Source: PALSA-1336 sp038203095
GTDB taxonomy: Bacteria; Patescibacteriota; Doudnabacteria; UBA920
NCBI GenBank assembly: GCA_038203095.1
Contig: JBBREH010000019.1
Span: 1-24,327, forward strand
Length of the DNA: 24,327 nucleotides
Reading direction: 5' to 3'
Positions 7,059 through 14,548 of this stretch are shown one piece after another. The translations under genes were made by a program, and so were the position numbers. Every line of letters starts with the position of its first letter. The first letter of the stretch is position 1. Under the pieces are notes generated by a model. It worked only from the letters and a program-made list of their open reading frames with translations. It was not told the DNA's origin and did not search any database.

Positions 7059-7298
7059 TTAGTTATTGCGGTTCCATAAAATAAATAAACCAATAATAAT
7101 TAAAATCGCGCTATAAAGTAAAATAGTCGGCTTGCGTCCGAGCATTGTTGAAAGGCTGTTTTTTTCCGGAACCGGGGGCTTTACCCATTCGTGGTCTACC
7201 AGCCAGCCCAATGTGCGGGCATAAACATCGTCAACCGCCAGGCTGCCGTAAGCAGCTCCAAGAAGAATAAATATTAAGCCAATTAAAGTTTTATTCAT
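7059..7298 (-). CDS. Small two-TM membrane protein between scpA and scpB
   Basis: This 79-aa protein has an N-terminal hydrophobic segment (about 4-22), a loop containing VDHEWVKPPVPEKNSL and a second hydrophobic segment (about 58-75) ending WNRNN. It starts 12 bases after scpA ends, so it is probably cotranscribed and placed between the two SMC-partner genes. I do not recognise the family. The reading frame is intact, has normal membrane-protein composition, and explains the gap between scpA and scpB. Confidence 0.7.
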   Translation of the reverse strand: MNKTLIGLIFILLGAAYGSLAVDDVYARTLGWLVDHEWVKPPVPEKNSLSTMLGRKPTILLYSAILIIIGLFILWNRNN

Positions 7299-7310
7299 AT
7301 GATAGCGATC

Positions 7311-8126
7311 CTAATCTACGAACGCATCTGAATTATCCAAAGTCGATGATGTTGTTGCGTTATTAGTATTCGGCTTGTCCGCCATATCTTGAGTGGCGGA
7401 GGGATTTAATGCATTGTATTTGGATCGGTTATATTTCTTAATTACAACATCCGCGAATAAAGCTTCCTGGTCAGCCACAAAAATTCTTTGTTTAATTAGC
7501 TCTAGCAGAGCTAAGAAAGTAATAATAATTTCACCTTTATTTTTAGCGGTTTTTAACAGCTCGCTAAGTTTGGTTTCTATTTTATCTCCTAAGCTAATTC
7601 TTAAGTGGTCAATTTTTTCCTGAATAGAAATAGCCTCTTTGAGCTTGGCTTTGGGCAATGCGTCAAGTTCTTTAAGTCCGCTTAATACGGTTAGTATCGC
7701 GCCGTGTAACTCCTTTGTGCTAATGTTCGGGTCCGGATAAAAAGTAATTTTTTGTTCGAAGCTTACAGTTCGTAAAAACCCCTGTCTTCTTTTATTATCT
7801 AAAGTTTTTAAATATTTTGTGACCTCTTTAAATTGTTTATATAAAAGTAATTTAGCTTCCAAATCAAACCCCGCGTCTTCCTCCTCCGCTTCAATTTCCA
7901 AAGTCGGTAAAATAGCTTTTGACTTTATAACCAGCAGTTTCGCCGCAATTGATAAATAATCCGCCAGAGTGGTTGGGTCAATGGTTTGGAGTTGTTTTAA
8001 ATACTGTAAAAACTGCTCAGTTACCTCGGCCAGGGCAATGGTAGTTATGTCTAACTGCCGCTGTTCAATTAAAGAAAGCAGCAAATCTAGCGGACCTTCG
8101 AATTGTTTAACTTTCGCGTGAAGCAT
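7311..8126 (-). CDS. scpA: Segregation and condensation protein A (kleisin)
   Basis: ScpA is the kleisin that bridges the SMC heads and recruits ScpB. The N-terminal domain shows the family signature FEGPLDLLLSLIEQRQLDI, then LAEVTEQFLQYL and the helix DYLSIAAKLLVIKSKAILP. A middle linker binds ScpB. The C-terminal winged helix includes EIIITFLALLELIKQRIFVADQ. The last 35 residues are Asn/Thr/Ser-rich and probably disordered. Its ATG overlaps the TAA of the upstream deacylase gene by one base (TAATG), which indicates translational coupling. Total length is 271 aa, normal for the family. Confidence 0.94.
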   Translation of the reverse strand: MLHAKVKQFEGPLDLLLSLIEQRQLDITTIALAEVTEQFLQYLKQLQTIDPTTLADYLSIAAKLLVIKSKAILPTLEIEAEEEDAGFDLEAKLLLYKQFKEVTKYLKTLDNKRRQGFLRTVSFEQKITFYPDPNISTKELHGAILTVLSGLKELDALPKAKLKEAISIQEKIDHLRISLGDKIETKLSELLKTAKNKGEIIITFLALLELIKQRIFVADQEALFADVVIKKYNRSKYNALNPSATQDMADKPNTNNATTSSTLDNSDAFVD

Positions 8127-8728
8127 TACTCAGTGAAATTTCCTTCTAAGCCGGTCATTATTTTTAAAAAATCTTTTGTGGTAATCTCCAAACTTTGAGT
8201 GTAACTGCCGGCAGGAAAGATTAGCTTTTTATTTTTTGAAAGTTTTTTGTCAAAAAGCAAAGGCAGGCCAAAGAGTTGGCTAAAAGGATGGAGTAATCCG
8301 ACTTTAGTTTTTAAGGTTTTTAAAATGTCTTTTTCGTCCGCTATTTTTACAGAAATAGATGTGGGTTTTTTAGTTTTGGGGTCTTTTTTCAGTAGGAGCT
8401 TGTAACTCTTTATTGCGTGCTCGTTTATAACTTTGGCAATTTTTTTAAAATCTACTCGGTGTTTGGCTGGAACAGCCACCAATACAGCCTTAATTACGGA
8501 AATTTTGCCATCAGCAAGCAAGTGGACAGAAGGTTTTGAAAACTTAACAAAGACCGTCTTGACCACAGTTTTAGGGTCAATATGCTGTGTCTCTGCCTCG
8601 GTAAATGCTGTGTAAACTTTTCTATGCTCCAAAACTTTATACCTGACGTTGGAGGAGTCCAAAAGTTTAGTAATTTGATTTTGTAGGGGTTTTACGATTT
8701 TAGCTTTTGATGTTTTTTTCTTTGGCAT
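8126..8728 (-). CDS. YbaK/ProX-type aminoacyl-tRNA deacylase domain protein
   Basis: This 200-aa protein carries the YbaK/EbsC/ProXp fold, which hydrolyses mischarged tRNAs in trans. Visible pieces are VRYKVLEHRKVYTAFTEAE (substrate pocket), TVVKTVFVKFSK with the probable functional Lys57, a central VAVPAKHRVDFKKIAKV and the C-terminal LLHPFSQLFGLPLLFDKKL with FPAGSYTQSLEI, which match the family. It differs from YbaK (about 160 aa) by a basic N-terminal extension (MPKKKTSKAK) and a Lys-rich insert near residues 113-123. The tRNA substrate cannot be read from the sequence. It lies two bases after the 88-aa gene and overlaps scpA by one base. Confidence 0.82.
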   Translation of the reverse strand: MPKKKTSKAKIVKPLQNQITKLLDSSNVRYKVLEHRKVYTAFTEAETQHIDPKTVVKTVFVKFSKPSVHLLADGKISVIKAVLVAVPAKHRVDFKKIAKVINEHAIKSYKLLLKKDPKTKKPTSISVKIADEKDILKTLKTKVGLLHPFSQLFGLPLLFDKKLSKNKKLIFPAGSYTQSLEITTKDFLKIMTGLEGNFTE

Positions 8729-8730
8729 AT

Positions 8731-8997
8731 TTAGTCGCCTAATTTTTTTATTTTAATAACATTAAATAGAGGGTTGTGGGGTTTAATTGAAATAATTTTT
8801 GCAAAAGTATTCTGGTCTCCCAAAGCCACGACCTCACCTTCTCTAAAATTGCCGTGTTTTGGTACAACACAACTATAAAGCTTGCCTTCAAAAAAGTCAG
8901 TTAAAGTATCATTGGGTATCCCGTTGAGTTTTTCTCCCTCATAACCTTCTGGAGTTGGGAAGCTAGGTTGAATGTCGACTGGTAATACTTCAGACAT
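8731..8997 (-). CDS. Conserved-looking 88-aa protein, unknown function
   Basis: The protein has a short N-terminal stretch (LPVDIQPSFPTPEGYEGEKL) and a small beta-rich domain with FFEGKLYSCVVPKHGNFREGEVVALGDQNTFAKIISIKP, split here only by ordinary loops. The pattern of strands and a GEVVxL turn recalls PUA/ASCH-like RNA-binding folds, but the similarity is weak and I do not assign it. It lies 66 bases after aspS and two bases before the deacylase gene, a translation-related neighbourhood. Confidence 0.65.
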   Translation of the reverse strand: MSEVLPVDIQPSFPTPEGYEGEKLNGIPNDTLTDFFEGKLYSCVVPKHGNFREGEVVALGDQNTFAKIISIKPHNPLFNVIKIKKLGD

Positions 8998-9033
8998 TTA
9001 TTTACGGAGTTTATTTTTTAGGTAATATAAAGG

Positions 9034-9057
9034 AATCCCTAACAAAGTCTAGGGATT
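9034..9057 (-). terminator. Hairpin between aspS and the 88-aa gene, possible weak terminator
   Basis: AATCCCTA (9034-9041) and TAGGGATT (9050-9057) form a perfect 8-bp stem with an 8-nt loop directly after aspS. On the minus strand it is followed by CCTTTATATT, a poor T-tract, so it may attenuate or mark an RNA-processing point rather than fully terminate. Confidence 0.4.
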
Positions 9058-9063
9058 GATCTT

Positions 9064-10899
9064 TTATTTATCTTTTAATTTAGGTAAATCTAACTTTATA
9101 TGTAGCTCTTTTAACTGCTTTTCTTCTACAGTTCCCGGGGCGGACATCATTACGTCTTCGGCGCTGCCGTTTTTGGGGAAGGCTATTACTTCGCGAATGT
9201 TGGGTTCGTTCTCAAGTAACATCAGTAAACGATCAATTCCCGGGGCAAAGCCGCCGTGTGGGGGAGCACCATATTCAAAAGCGCGGATCATCCCGCCGAA
9301 TTTTTCGTTTACAGTTTCTTTACTGTATCCCACCAGTTCAAAAGCCTTGTACATTATTTCGGGTTTGTAGTTTCTTATTGCTCCGGAGGAAAGTTCAAGA
9401 CCATTGGCAATAATGTCGTATTGATAAGCACGAACATCCAGTGGGTCTTGCGTGTTTAACGCTTCTAGTCCGCCTTGGGGCATGCTAAACGGGTTGTGCA
9501 TAAAGTCCAACTTGCCTTCTTTATTCAGCTCGTACATAGGGAAATCGGTAATCCAAGCCCAGGCAACAATATTAGGGTCTTTAAGGCCAAAGACATCACC
9601 AAGCTGGTGGCGAAGTTTGCCTAAAACTTTGTTAACAACGTCCTTTTGGTCTGCCCCAAAAAAGATTATGTCACCGGCTTCAGCTTGAGTTTTGTCGATG
9701 ATGGCTTTAATTTCCTTAGTAGGATCTAAAAATTTTAATATTGGGGATCTCAAACTTACATCTTCACCATGAAAAGAAACTGATTTGATTCCATCAGTAT
9801 CAGAAACTTTATCAACCACTATATAAGCCAGCCCGCCGGCACCTTCTTTTTTTACCATCTCTGTTAGCTCATCTATTTGTGAGCGGGTGAGTTTGCTGCC
9901 ACCCTGGCAGCAAATAGCTTTAACAGATCCCCCATTTTTTATGGCATTGCCAAAAACACTAAAGCCAGTGTTTTTTAAATCGAGCGATAAGTCTACCAGT
10001 TTCATTTCATAGCGTAAGTCCGGACGGTCACTGCCGTATTCTTCCATAGCCGTAAGATAGGGGATTCGTGGAAATGGTTTTTGCGCGCATTTTTTACCCG
10101 CCCATTCTTCCGTGAGCTTTATAAATAGCGGCTCCATTTCATTAAAGACCGTTTCATCTTTGTCCGCAAAAGCTATTTCAAGGTCGAGTTGATAGAATTC
10201 ACCCGGGCTGCGATCTGCGCGTGGATCTTCGTCGCGAAAACAGGGAGCTATTTGAAAATATTTGGCTACACCGCCGACCATCAAGAGTTGTTTAAATTGC
10301 TGGGGAGCTTGTGGAAGCGCATAAAATTTCCCTGGGTGTAATCGCGATGGAACTAAATAGTCGCGTGCGCCTTCAGGCGAAGATGAAGTTAGTATGGGTG
10401 TATTAATTTCTATAAAGCCTTGCCCATCCATCCAATCACGGATAAATTTAATCATTTTGTGACGTTTGACCAGCATTTTCTGCATTTTTTCACGGCGTAA
10501 ATCTAAAAATCGATATTTTAAGCGAATTTCCTCGTTGGAAACATTTTCTTCGCCGTGCCCGTGGGCAACCGCAAACGGCAAAGCCTTAGCCGTGTTTAAA
10601 ATTGTCAGACTTTCCACAACCAGCTCGATACCGCCGGTGGGAATGTTTTTGTTGGTTAAGTCTGCGCCACGCTCAATAATTTTGCCGGAAACTTTTATCA
10701 CAAATTCGTCCCGGCATTTATCCGCAACTTCAAATGCTTCTTTATTTTCCGGGTGGATTGTTAGCTGAAGCAGACCGGTATGGTCGCGAAGGTCAATAAA
10801 AATAACGCCTCCGTGATCACGACGGGAGTTAACCCAGCCGAAAAGAGTGGCGTTTTGACCGATTATTTGCGGTGTTTCAGAAGTGAGAATTCGTAGCAT
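9064..10899 (-). CDS. aspS: Aspartyl-tRNA synthetase, bacterial type
   Basis: AspRS charges tRNA-Asp. The 611-aa product has the bacterial architecture. The N-terminal OB-fold (about 1-105) binds the anticodon. The class II core has motif 1 (FIEINTPILTSSSPEGARDY), motif 2 (FRDEDPRADRSPGEFYQLD, from residue 221) and motif 3 (GGFAPGIDRLLMLL, from residue 549). A GAD insertion domain lies at about 290-420. The OB fold has His29 in RRDHGG. In discriminating enzymes such as the E. coli one this position is Leu, and His here is a known mark of non-discriminating AspRS that also makes Asp-tRNA-Asn. An AGGA lies nine bases before the ATG. The leader carries a CCGAT..ATCGG hairpin. It is first in a six-gene minus-strand run. 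Confidence 0.97.
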   Translation of the reverse strand: MLRILTSETPQIIGQNATLFGWVNSRRDHGGVIFIDLRDHTGLLQLTIHPENKEAFEVADKCRDEFVIKVSGKIIERGADLTNKNIPTGGIELVVESLTILNTAKALPFAVAHGHGEENVSNEEIRLKYRFLDLRREKMQKMLVKRHKMIKFIRDWMDGQGFIEINTPILTSSSPEGARDYLVPSRLHPGKFYALPQAPQQFKQLLMVGGVAKYFQIAPCFRDEDPRADRSPGEFYQLDLEIAFADKDETVFNEMEPLFIKLTEEWAGKKCAQKPFPRIPYLTAMEEYGSDRPDLRYEMKLVDLSLDLKNTGFSVFGNAIKNGGSVKAICCQGGSKLTRSQIDELTEMVKKEGAGGLAYIVVDKVSDTDGIKSVSFHGEDVSLRSPILKFLDPTKEIKAIIDKTQAEAGDIIFFGADQKDVVNKVLGKLRHQLGDVFGLKDPNIVAWAWITDFPMYELNKEGKLDFMHNPFSMPQGGLEALNTQDPLDVRAYQYDIIANGLELSSGAIRNYKPEIMYKAFELVGYSKETVNEKFGGMIRAFEYGAPPHGGFAPGIDRLLMLLENEPNIREVIAFPKNGSAEDVMMSAPGTVEEKQLKELHIKLDLPKLKDK

Positions 10900-10944
10900 A
10901 TACTGTTATCCTATTCCGATAGACAATCGGCAGGATTATTAAAA

Positions 10945-10974
10945 TTTATACATACATCTTAACAAAAATTTCAA
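10945..10974 (-). promoter_or_regulatory. Predicted aspS promoter
   Basis: On the minus strand, TTGAAA (10974-10969), an 18-base spacer and TATAAA (10950-10945) precede aspS. The -35 box lies four bases from the -35 box of the opposite promoter, so the two are back to back. Confidence 0.5.
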
Positions 10975-10977
10975 TTT

Positions 10978-11006
10978 TTGCCAAATTTAGATTTTTTGAA
11001 TATAAT
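10978..11006 (+). promoter_or_regulatory. Predicted promoter for the exonuclease-like gene
   Basis: TTGCCA (10978-10983), a 17-base spacer and consensus TATAAT (11001-11006) predict a start near 11013 and a leader of about 24 nt. A GGA six bases before the ATG at 11037 is a minimal ribosome binding site. Confidence 0.7.
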
Positions 11007-11036
11007 GAATTGCAAGAATAAAAATATGGAAACAAA

Positions 11037-11615
11037 ATGCTTAAAAAGATAGTATTAGATTTAGAAACGCAGAAATCCTTTCAGGAGGTGGGAGGGCGGG
11101 GGAAGAACCATTTGTTAAAAATTAGCGTTTGCGGGATTTATGACTATTCCACTGACAAATATTCAATTTTTGAGGAGCACGAGCTATCCAAGTTGTCGCC
11201 AATTTTGCAAACAGCCGACCAAATTATAGGGTACAATATTAAAGATTTTGACTTTGAAGTTCTAAAGCCTTATTTGAATTTTGATATTTTTTCGGTGCCG
11301 TATTTGGATTTATTGGAAGAAATTGAAAAAATCTTGCATCACCGAATAAAGCTGGAAATTGTTGCTCAAGGGACATTGGGCACGGGTAAGTCAGGTAATG
11401 GTCTGGAAGCAATTTTGTATTACAAAAATGGGCGTTTTGACTTACTAAAAAAATATTGTTTGGATGACGTAAAAATTACCAAGCAGGTCTACGATTACAT
11501 CCTGAAGAATCAAAAAGTTTTGTACAAGGACTTTTTTAAGACCAAAGAAATTGCGCTAAAAATTGCCGAGGCCGTGCCCAGGGTAGGAGTCCAGCATCAG
11601 GCAGCCCTTTTTTAG
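11037..11615 (+). CDS. RNase H-like DEDD-type exonuclease domain protein
   Basis: This 192-aa protein resembles the YprB/RNase H-like family of predicted 3'-5' exonucleases. The three acidic motifs are present. KIVLDLET gives Asp8 and Glu10, IIGYNIKDFDFEVL gives a second-motif Asp (70 or 72), and KYCLDDVKITKQVY gives the third-motif Asp (143 or 144). The LDLLEEIEKIL segment and the SGNGLEAIL helix also fit the family. The ORF spans essentially one nuclease domain with no added zinc finger or helicase. The substrate (DNA or RNA) is unknown. It has its own strong predicted promoter, divergent from aspS, and its stop codon lies inside a perfect palindrome. Confidence 0.8.
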   Translation: MLKKIVLDLETQKSFQEVGGRGKNHLLKISVCGIYDYSTDKYSIFEEHELSKLSPILQTADQIIGYNIKDFDFEVLKPYLNFDIFSVPYLDLLEEIEKILHHRIKLEIVAQGTLGTGKSGNGLEAILYYKNGRFDLLKKYCLDDVKITKQVYDYILKNQKVLYKDFFKTKEIALKIAEAVPRVGVQHQAALF

Positions 11616-11628
11616 CAAGCTAAAAAAG
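11607..11628. repeat. Perfect 10-bp palindrome over the exonuclease stop codon
   Basis: CTTTTTTAGC, a two-base spacer and GCTAAAAAAG form a perfect inverted repeat that includes the TAG stop. It is not followed by a T-tract, so it does not match a standard terminator for this gene. It runs into TTTCCAATTTC-type word repeats (about 11630-11660). Confidence 0.5.
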
Positions 11629-11726
11629 AATTTCCAATTTCTAATTACCAATTTCCAAACGAAGTTTTATTGTTATTTAAAATTTGTTGATAAAATTCGT
11701 GGCTGCGCAAAAAGTCAACAAAAAAT

Positions 11727-12755
11727 ATGAAAAGAAAATTTTTTATTGTGTTACTGTTTTTTGTTGGATTGGCTTTCTTTTTAAGCCAAGTTTTTTCTGG
11801 TCAAATTATTCTTCCTCAGTCATTTAGCCTCGGCCCTCTTGTTATCCACTACTACGGAATTATTATGGCGTTAGCGGTTGCCGCGGCATTTTTTTTGGCA
11901 ACTAAACGCGCAATAATTTATGGACTAAACGTAAAACTAGCAGAAGATCTTTTGTTTTGGCTGATTACAGGGGGTTTTATTGGGGCTAGATTATATCACG
12001 TGGCCTCATCGCTCGGGTATTATTCTGTCCACCCGGCAGATATGATAAAAGTTTGGAATGGAGGATTGTCTATTTACGGAGCGTTAATCGGCGGTCTGTT
12101 GGTTTTGATTGCTCATCAGCAATTAGGTCGGCGTCATTCTGAACGAGTGCATCCGAGTGAAGAATCTCAAAACAAGAGAGAGATTCTTAACCCCTCGGAT
12201 GCACTCGGGATTCAGGATGACGCCCGCGGGGGTTCAATCTTAAATATTCTTGATTGGCTAACCCCGAGCATCATCCTCGGTCAAATTATTGGGCGTTTTG
12301 GCAACCTGTTTAATTACGAAGCGTTTGGCTATCCGACTAATTTGCCTTGGAAGATGTTCGTTCCACTTGTCTTTCGCCCCGACCAATACCGGCAGTTCAA
12401 TTTTTTTCATCCATTTTTTTTGTATGAGGTTTTGGGGAATGTGGTGATTTTATTTTTGCTAATGAAGATTAACACATCCAAAATTACTGTAGCAACAACC
12501 GTTAAGTCGGGAAACGGATTGTCCTGCTTCGCTTCCAGCTTCACTAAAGCTACGTTGCACAAGAAAGTTACGCAGGGCAAGCTTTTCTTTTCTTATCTTT
12601 TATTGTATAATAGTTTGAGGTTTGGCTTGGAATACCTTAGGGTGGACAGTACTTTTATTGGGGGTACTCGGCTTAACGCAATCACAAGTTTGTTGATTAT
12701 TTTAATTAGCATTGGCGCGCTAATATACTTACTCAAACATGATCAAACATCATAA
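11727..12755 (+). CDS. lgt: Prolipoprotein diacylglyceryl transferase with two inserted segments
   Basis: Lgt transfers diacylglycerol from phosphatidylglycerol to the lipobox Cys of prolipoproteins in the membrane. Family motifs are present: IHYYGIIMALA (40-50), IGARLYHV (85-92), WNGGLSIYGALIGG (110-123), ILGQIIGRFGNLFNYEAFG with the key Arg190, FFHPFFLYE and SLRFGLEYLRVD. At 342 aa it is longer than most Lgt proteins (about 250-290). The excess maps to two polar segments between membrane helices: residues 135-166, encoded exactly by a long palindrome, and about 253-285, encoded partly by a second, weaker palindrome. Both keep the frame open and fall outside the core motifs, so the enzyme may still be active. 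The 3' end overlaps the next gene by 17 bases. Confidence 0.93.
   Translation: MKRKFFIVLLFFVGLAFFLSQVFSGQIILPQSFSLGPLVIHYYGIIMALAVAAAFFLATKRAIIYGLNVKLAEDLLFWLITGGFIGARLYHVASSLGYYSVHPADMIKVWNGGLSIYGALIGGLLVLIAHQQLGRRHSERVHPSEESQNKREILNPSDALGIQDDARGGSILNILDWLTPSIILGQIIGRFGNLFNYEAFGYPTNLPWKMFVPLVFRPDQYRQFNFFHPFFLYEVLGNVVILFLLMKINTSKITVATTVKSGNGLSCFASSFTKATLHKKVTQGKLFFSYLLLYNSLRFGLEYLRVDSTFIGGTRLNAITSLLIILISIGALIYLLKHDQTS
12130..12224. repeat. 95-bp palindromic element inserted in frame in lgt
   Basis: Three consecutive stems make one long hairpin. The outer stem pairs 12130-12143 (GGCGTCATTCTGAA) with 12211-12224, 13 of 14 positions. The middle stem pairs 12144-12157 (CGAGTGCATCCGAG) with 12194-12207 perfectly. 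The inner stem pairs 12160-12168 (AAGAATCTC) with 12180-12188 perfectly. The CGTCATTCTGA..AAGAATCTC wording resembles a dispersed palindromic element common in many bacterial genomes. It supplies residues 135-166 of Lgt. Confidence 0.85.
12519..12580. repeat. Second, weaker palindromic segment in lgt
   Basis: TTGTCCTGC (12519-12527) pairs with GCAGGGCAA (12572-12580) at eight of nine positions around a smaller AGCTT..AAGCT hairpin (12537-12551). The encoded residues 265-285 (Ser/Thr/Lys-rich) have no place in the Lgt family pattern and lie between two membrane helices. Confidence 0.5.
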
Positions 12756-13482
12756 ATTAGTCTCTTTTTGTATTGGGTTAGGATTTTTAATTGTTCTACA
12801 AAAGTTTGCAAACCCCGAGCCGATTTTTAGGTTTTTATTGCCGGCATTCTTGGTTTATGGTTTTGCAGTGACGCTTTATAATTATTGGTATTTACAACAT
12901 ATTCAAAAATATAATTTTTGGATATTGCTTAAGCCAATTTTATTAATGCTTAGCGCGTTTGGAATTTTTTTAATTTTACCTTCGGAAATTTTCCGTAATA
13001 CGTTTTTAATAGTCACAGTCTTTGTGATTGCCTTGTTTGAAGTTATTTTGGGTAATTACGCTGAAAATTTACTACTCAACGAAACTTTAATGATTGCTTT
13101 TGGTTTATTTTTCAGTTTTTTTGCAGCCTTTCATTATGCTCCCGCCTACGAAACATATTATTTAGCCGGAGTTTTTGTTGGTAGTGCCTTGCTTGCTCGG
13201 ACGTTTTATGAGTTTGTTCCTCAATCCGGCAAAACTAAAATTTTGGGCTCGTTGGCTATTGGCTTATTTTGTAGCGAATTATTTTGGGTTCTAAATTTTT
13301 TACAATTTCATTTCAGCACACTGGCAGTATTTTTATTTAATTTGTTTTATTTTTGTTTGATAGTTAACTATTACCATCTTTTTTACCATTTAAATTTTAA
13401 AAAGCTGCAGTTCCATTTGTTTTTAATAGCCGGCTGTAGTCTGGTCGTTTTAATTTTTACTCCTTGGTCAGTAATCCAATAA
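12739..13482 (+). CDS. Multi-pass membrane protein, unknown function
   Basis: This 247-aa protein has about seven or eight hydrophobic segments linked by very short loops, with little charge apart from the N-terminal MIKHHK and a QSGKTK loop near residue 163. Aromatic residues are frequent (YNYWYLQH, NYYHLFYHLNF). I recognise no catalytic motif. Its start overlaps the end of lgt by 17 bases, and its stop is one base before the HtrA-like gene, so the three are probably made together. A partnership with the following PDZ protein is plausible from context only. Confidence 0.75.
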   Translation: MIKHHKLVSFCIGLGFLIVLQKFANPEPIFRFLLPAFLVYGFAVTLYNYWYLQHIQKYNFWILLKPILLMLSAFGIFLILPSEIFRNTFLIVTVFVIALFEVILGNYAENLLLNETLMIAFGLFFSFFAAFHYAPAYETYYLAGVFVGSALLARTFYEFVPQSGKTKILGSLAIGLFCSELFWVLNFLQFHFSTLAVFLFNLFYFCLIVNYYHLFYHLNFKKLQFHLFLIAGCSLVVLIFTPWSVIQ

Positions 13483-13483
13483 T

Positions 13484-14548
13484 ATGCCAAATAAAAAATA
13501 CACATTCTATTTAATTATTGCCGCGGTGTTTTTTAGCTGGCTGTTCAACATTTTGCTGGGTAGATTTTTTACGGCTAAAATTTCTACCTGGCCGGCTTTA
13601 AATCGCCTGCATATTTTAAGCCCGCAGGCGCCCATAGTAATTAACAATCGCGAGACCGTGAGAGTTGAAGCCGTGGGCAATGCAGGACAGATAGCGGGAC
13701 AAACAAAGTCCAAAATTAGCTTGCTTGCTATTGTCTCGCCGGGAGGTCTGGAGATTGCAGGGGCGGCAGTTAATTTAACTTCCGACGGCAGTTTTGTTAC
13801 CGGAGTTGGAGCTTTTAGCAAGTCGGCCGGTAATTATTTCATAATTTTAAGCGATGGCAGTACTGGCAAAGTGACTGATAGAGTTACAGATCCGGCTACC
13901 GGTTTGATATTTTTTAAAGCTGATATTAACAATGTTCCTGTTGCAAGTTTAGGTGTATCAAAAGACGTTTCCGTGGGCGAAAGATTGGTATTTGCGGTAA
14001 ATTCTCTGGAAAATTATACAGTAAGAATTAGTGAGGGTTTAGTAAATTTTGCTCAAAGCGATGAACTTGGTCAGCCGTTTTTAACGGATTATCCTAAACG
14101 TTCATTTGGTGTTACCGCTACCGGCAGTTTGCAAACGGGCGAAGCTTTAATCAATTCCAAAGGGGATGTGGTGGGTTTGTGGAATGGCAGTAGTCTTATT
14201 TCAGCCGATGTTTTAAGCGATGCTTTGACTAGATACTTTAAAAACCAAAAAAATATTATTCGGCCAAGCTTTGGTTTTAGCTACACCTTAATTGGCCAGA
14301 ACGAAGCCCTTCTGTCTGGTTCTCATAGTGGGGCAGTAGTTAAAGATATTACTCCAAATTCGCCGGCTGCTAAAGCAGGTCTGGTAATAGGTGATTTAAT
14401 TACCGCTGTTGACGGTCGTATGGTGGATGAGAATTCCGCGCTGGAAGAAAATTTACAAAAATATTCGCCGAGCGACACTGTTAAGTTAAGCGTTTTGCGC
14501 AAAGGCCAGTTTGTGGATGTAAATTTAATTGTCGGCGAATTAAAATAA
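13484..14548 (+). CDS. HtrA-like PDZ protein with degenerate catalytic triad
   Basis: This 354-aa protein has an N-terminal membrane anchor (about 7-26), a trypsin-like beta-barrel (about 58-255) and a C-terminal PDZ domain (about 262-350, with ITPNSPAAKAGLVIGDLITAVDG). The barrel follows HtrA/DegP order, but all three catalytic positions are changed. LTSDGSFVTGVGA stands where LTSDGxIVTNxHVV carries His. DPATGLIFFKAD stands where D..TDLAVLK carries Asp. LQTGEALINSKGDVVGL stands where GNSGGPL carries Ser. It should therefore be an inactive protease that binds extracytoplasmic peptides or partner proteins. It is tightly packed between the membrane gene (one base) and rfbB (one-base TAATG overlap). 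Confidence 0.85.
   Translation: MPNKKYTFYLIIAAVFFSWLFNILLGRFFTAKISTWPALNRLHILSPQAPIVINNRETVRVEAVGNAGQIAGQTKSKISLLAIVSPGGLEIAGAAVNLTSDGSFVTGVGAFSKSAGNYFIILSDGSTGKVTDRVTDPATGLIFFKADINNVPVASLGVSKDVSVGERLVFAVNSLENYTVRISEGLVNFAQSDELGQPFLTDYPKRSFGVTATGSLQTGEALINSKGDVVGLWNGSSLISADVLSDALTRYFKNQKNIIRPSFGFSYTLIGQNEALLSGSHSGAVVKDITPNSPAAKAGLVIGDLITAVDGRMVDENSALEENLQKYSPSDTVKLSVLRKGQFVDVNLIVGELK

Noticed and set aside
10900..10960. T-box or other riboswitch in the aspS leader
   Set aside because: Only a 5-bp CCGAT/ATCGG hairpin is visible; there is no T-box sequence, specifier loop or terminator-antiterminator pair, and the leader is too short.
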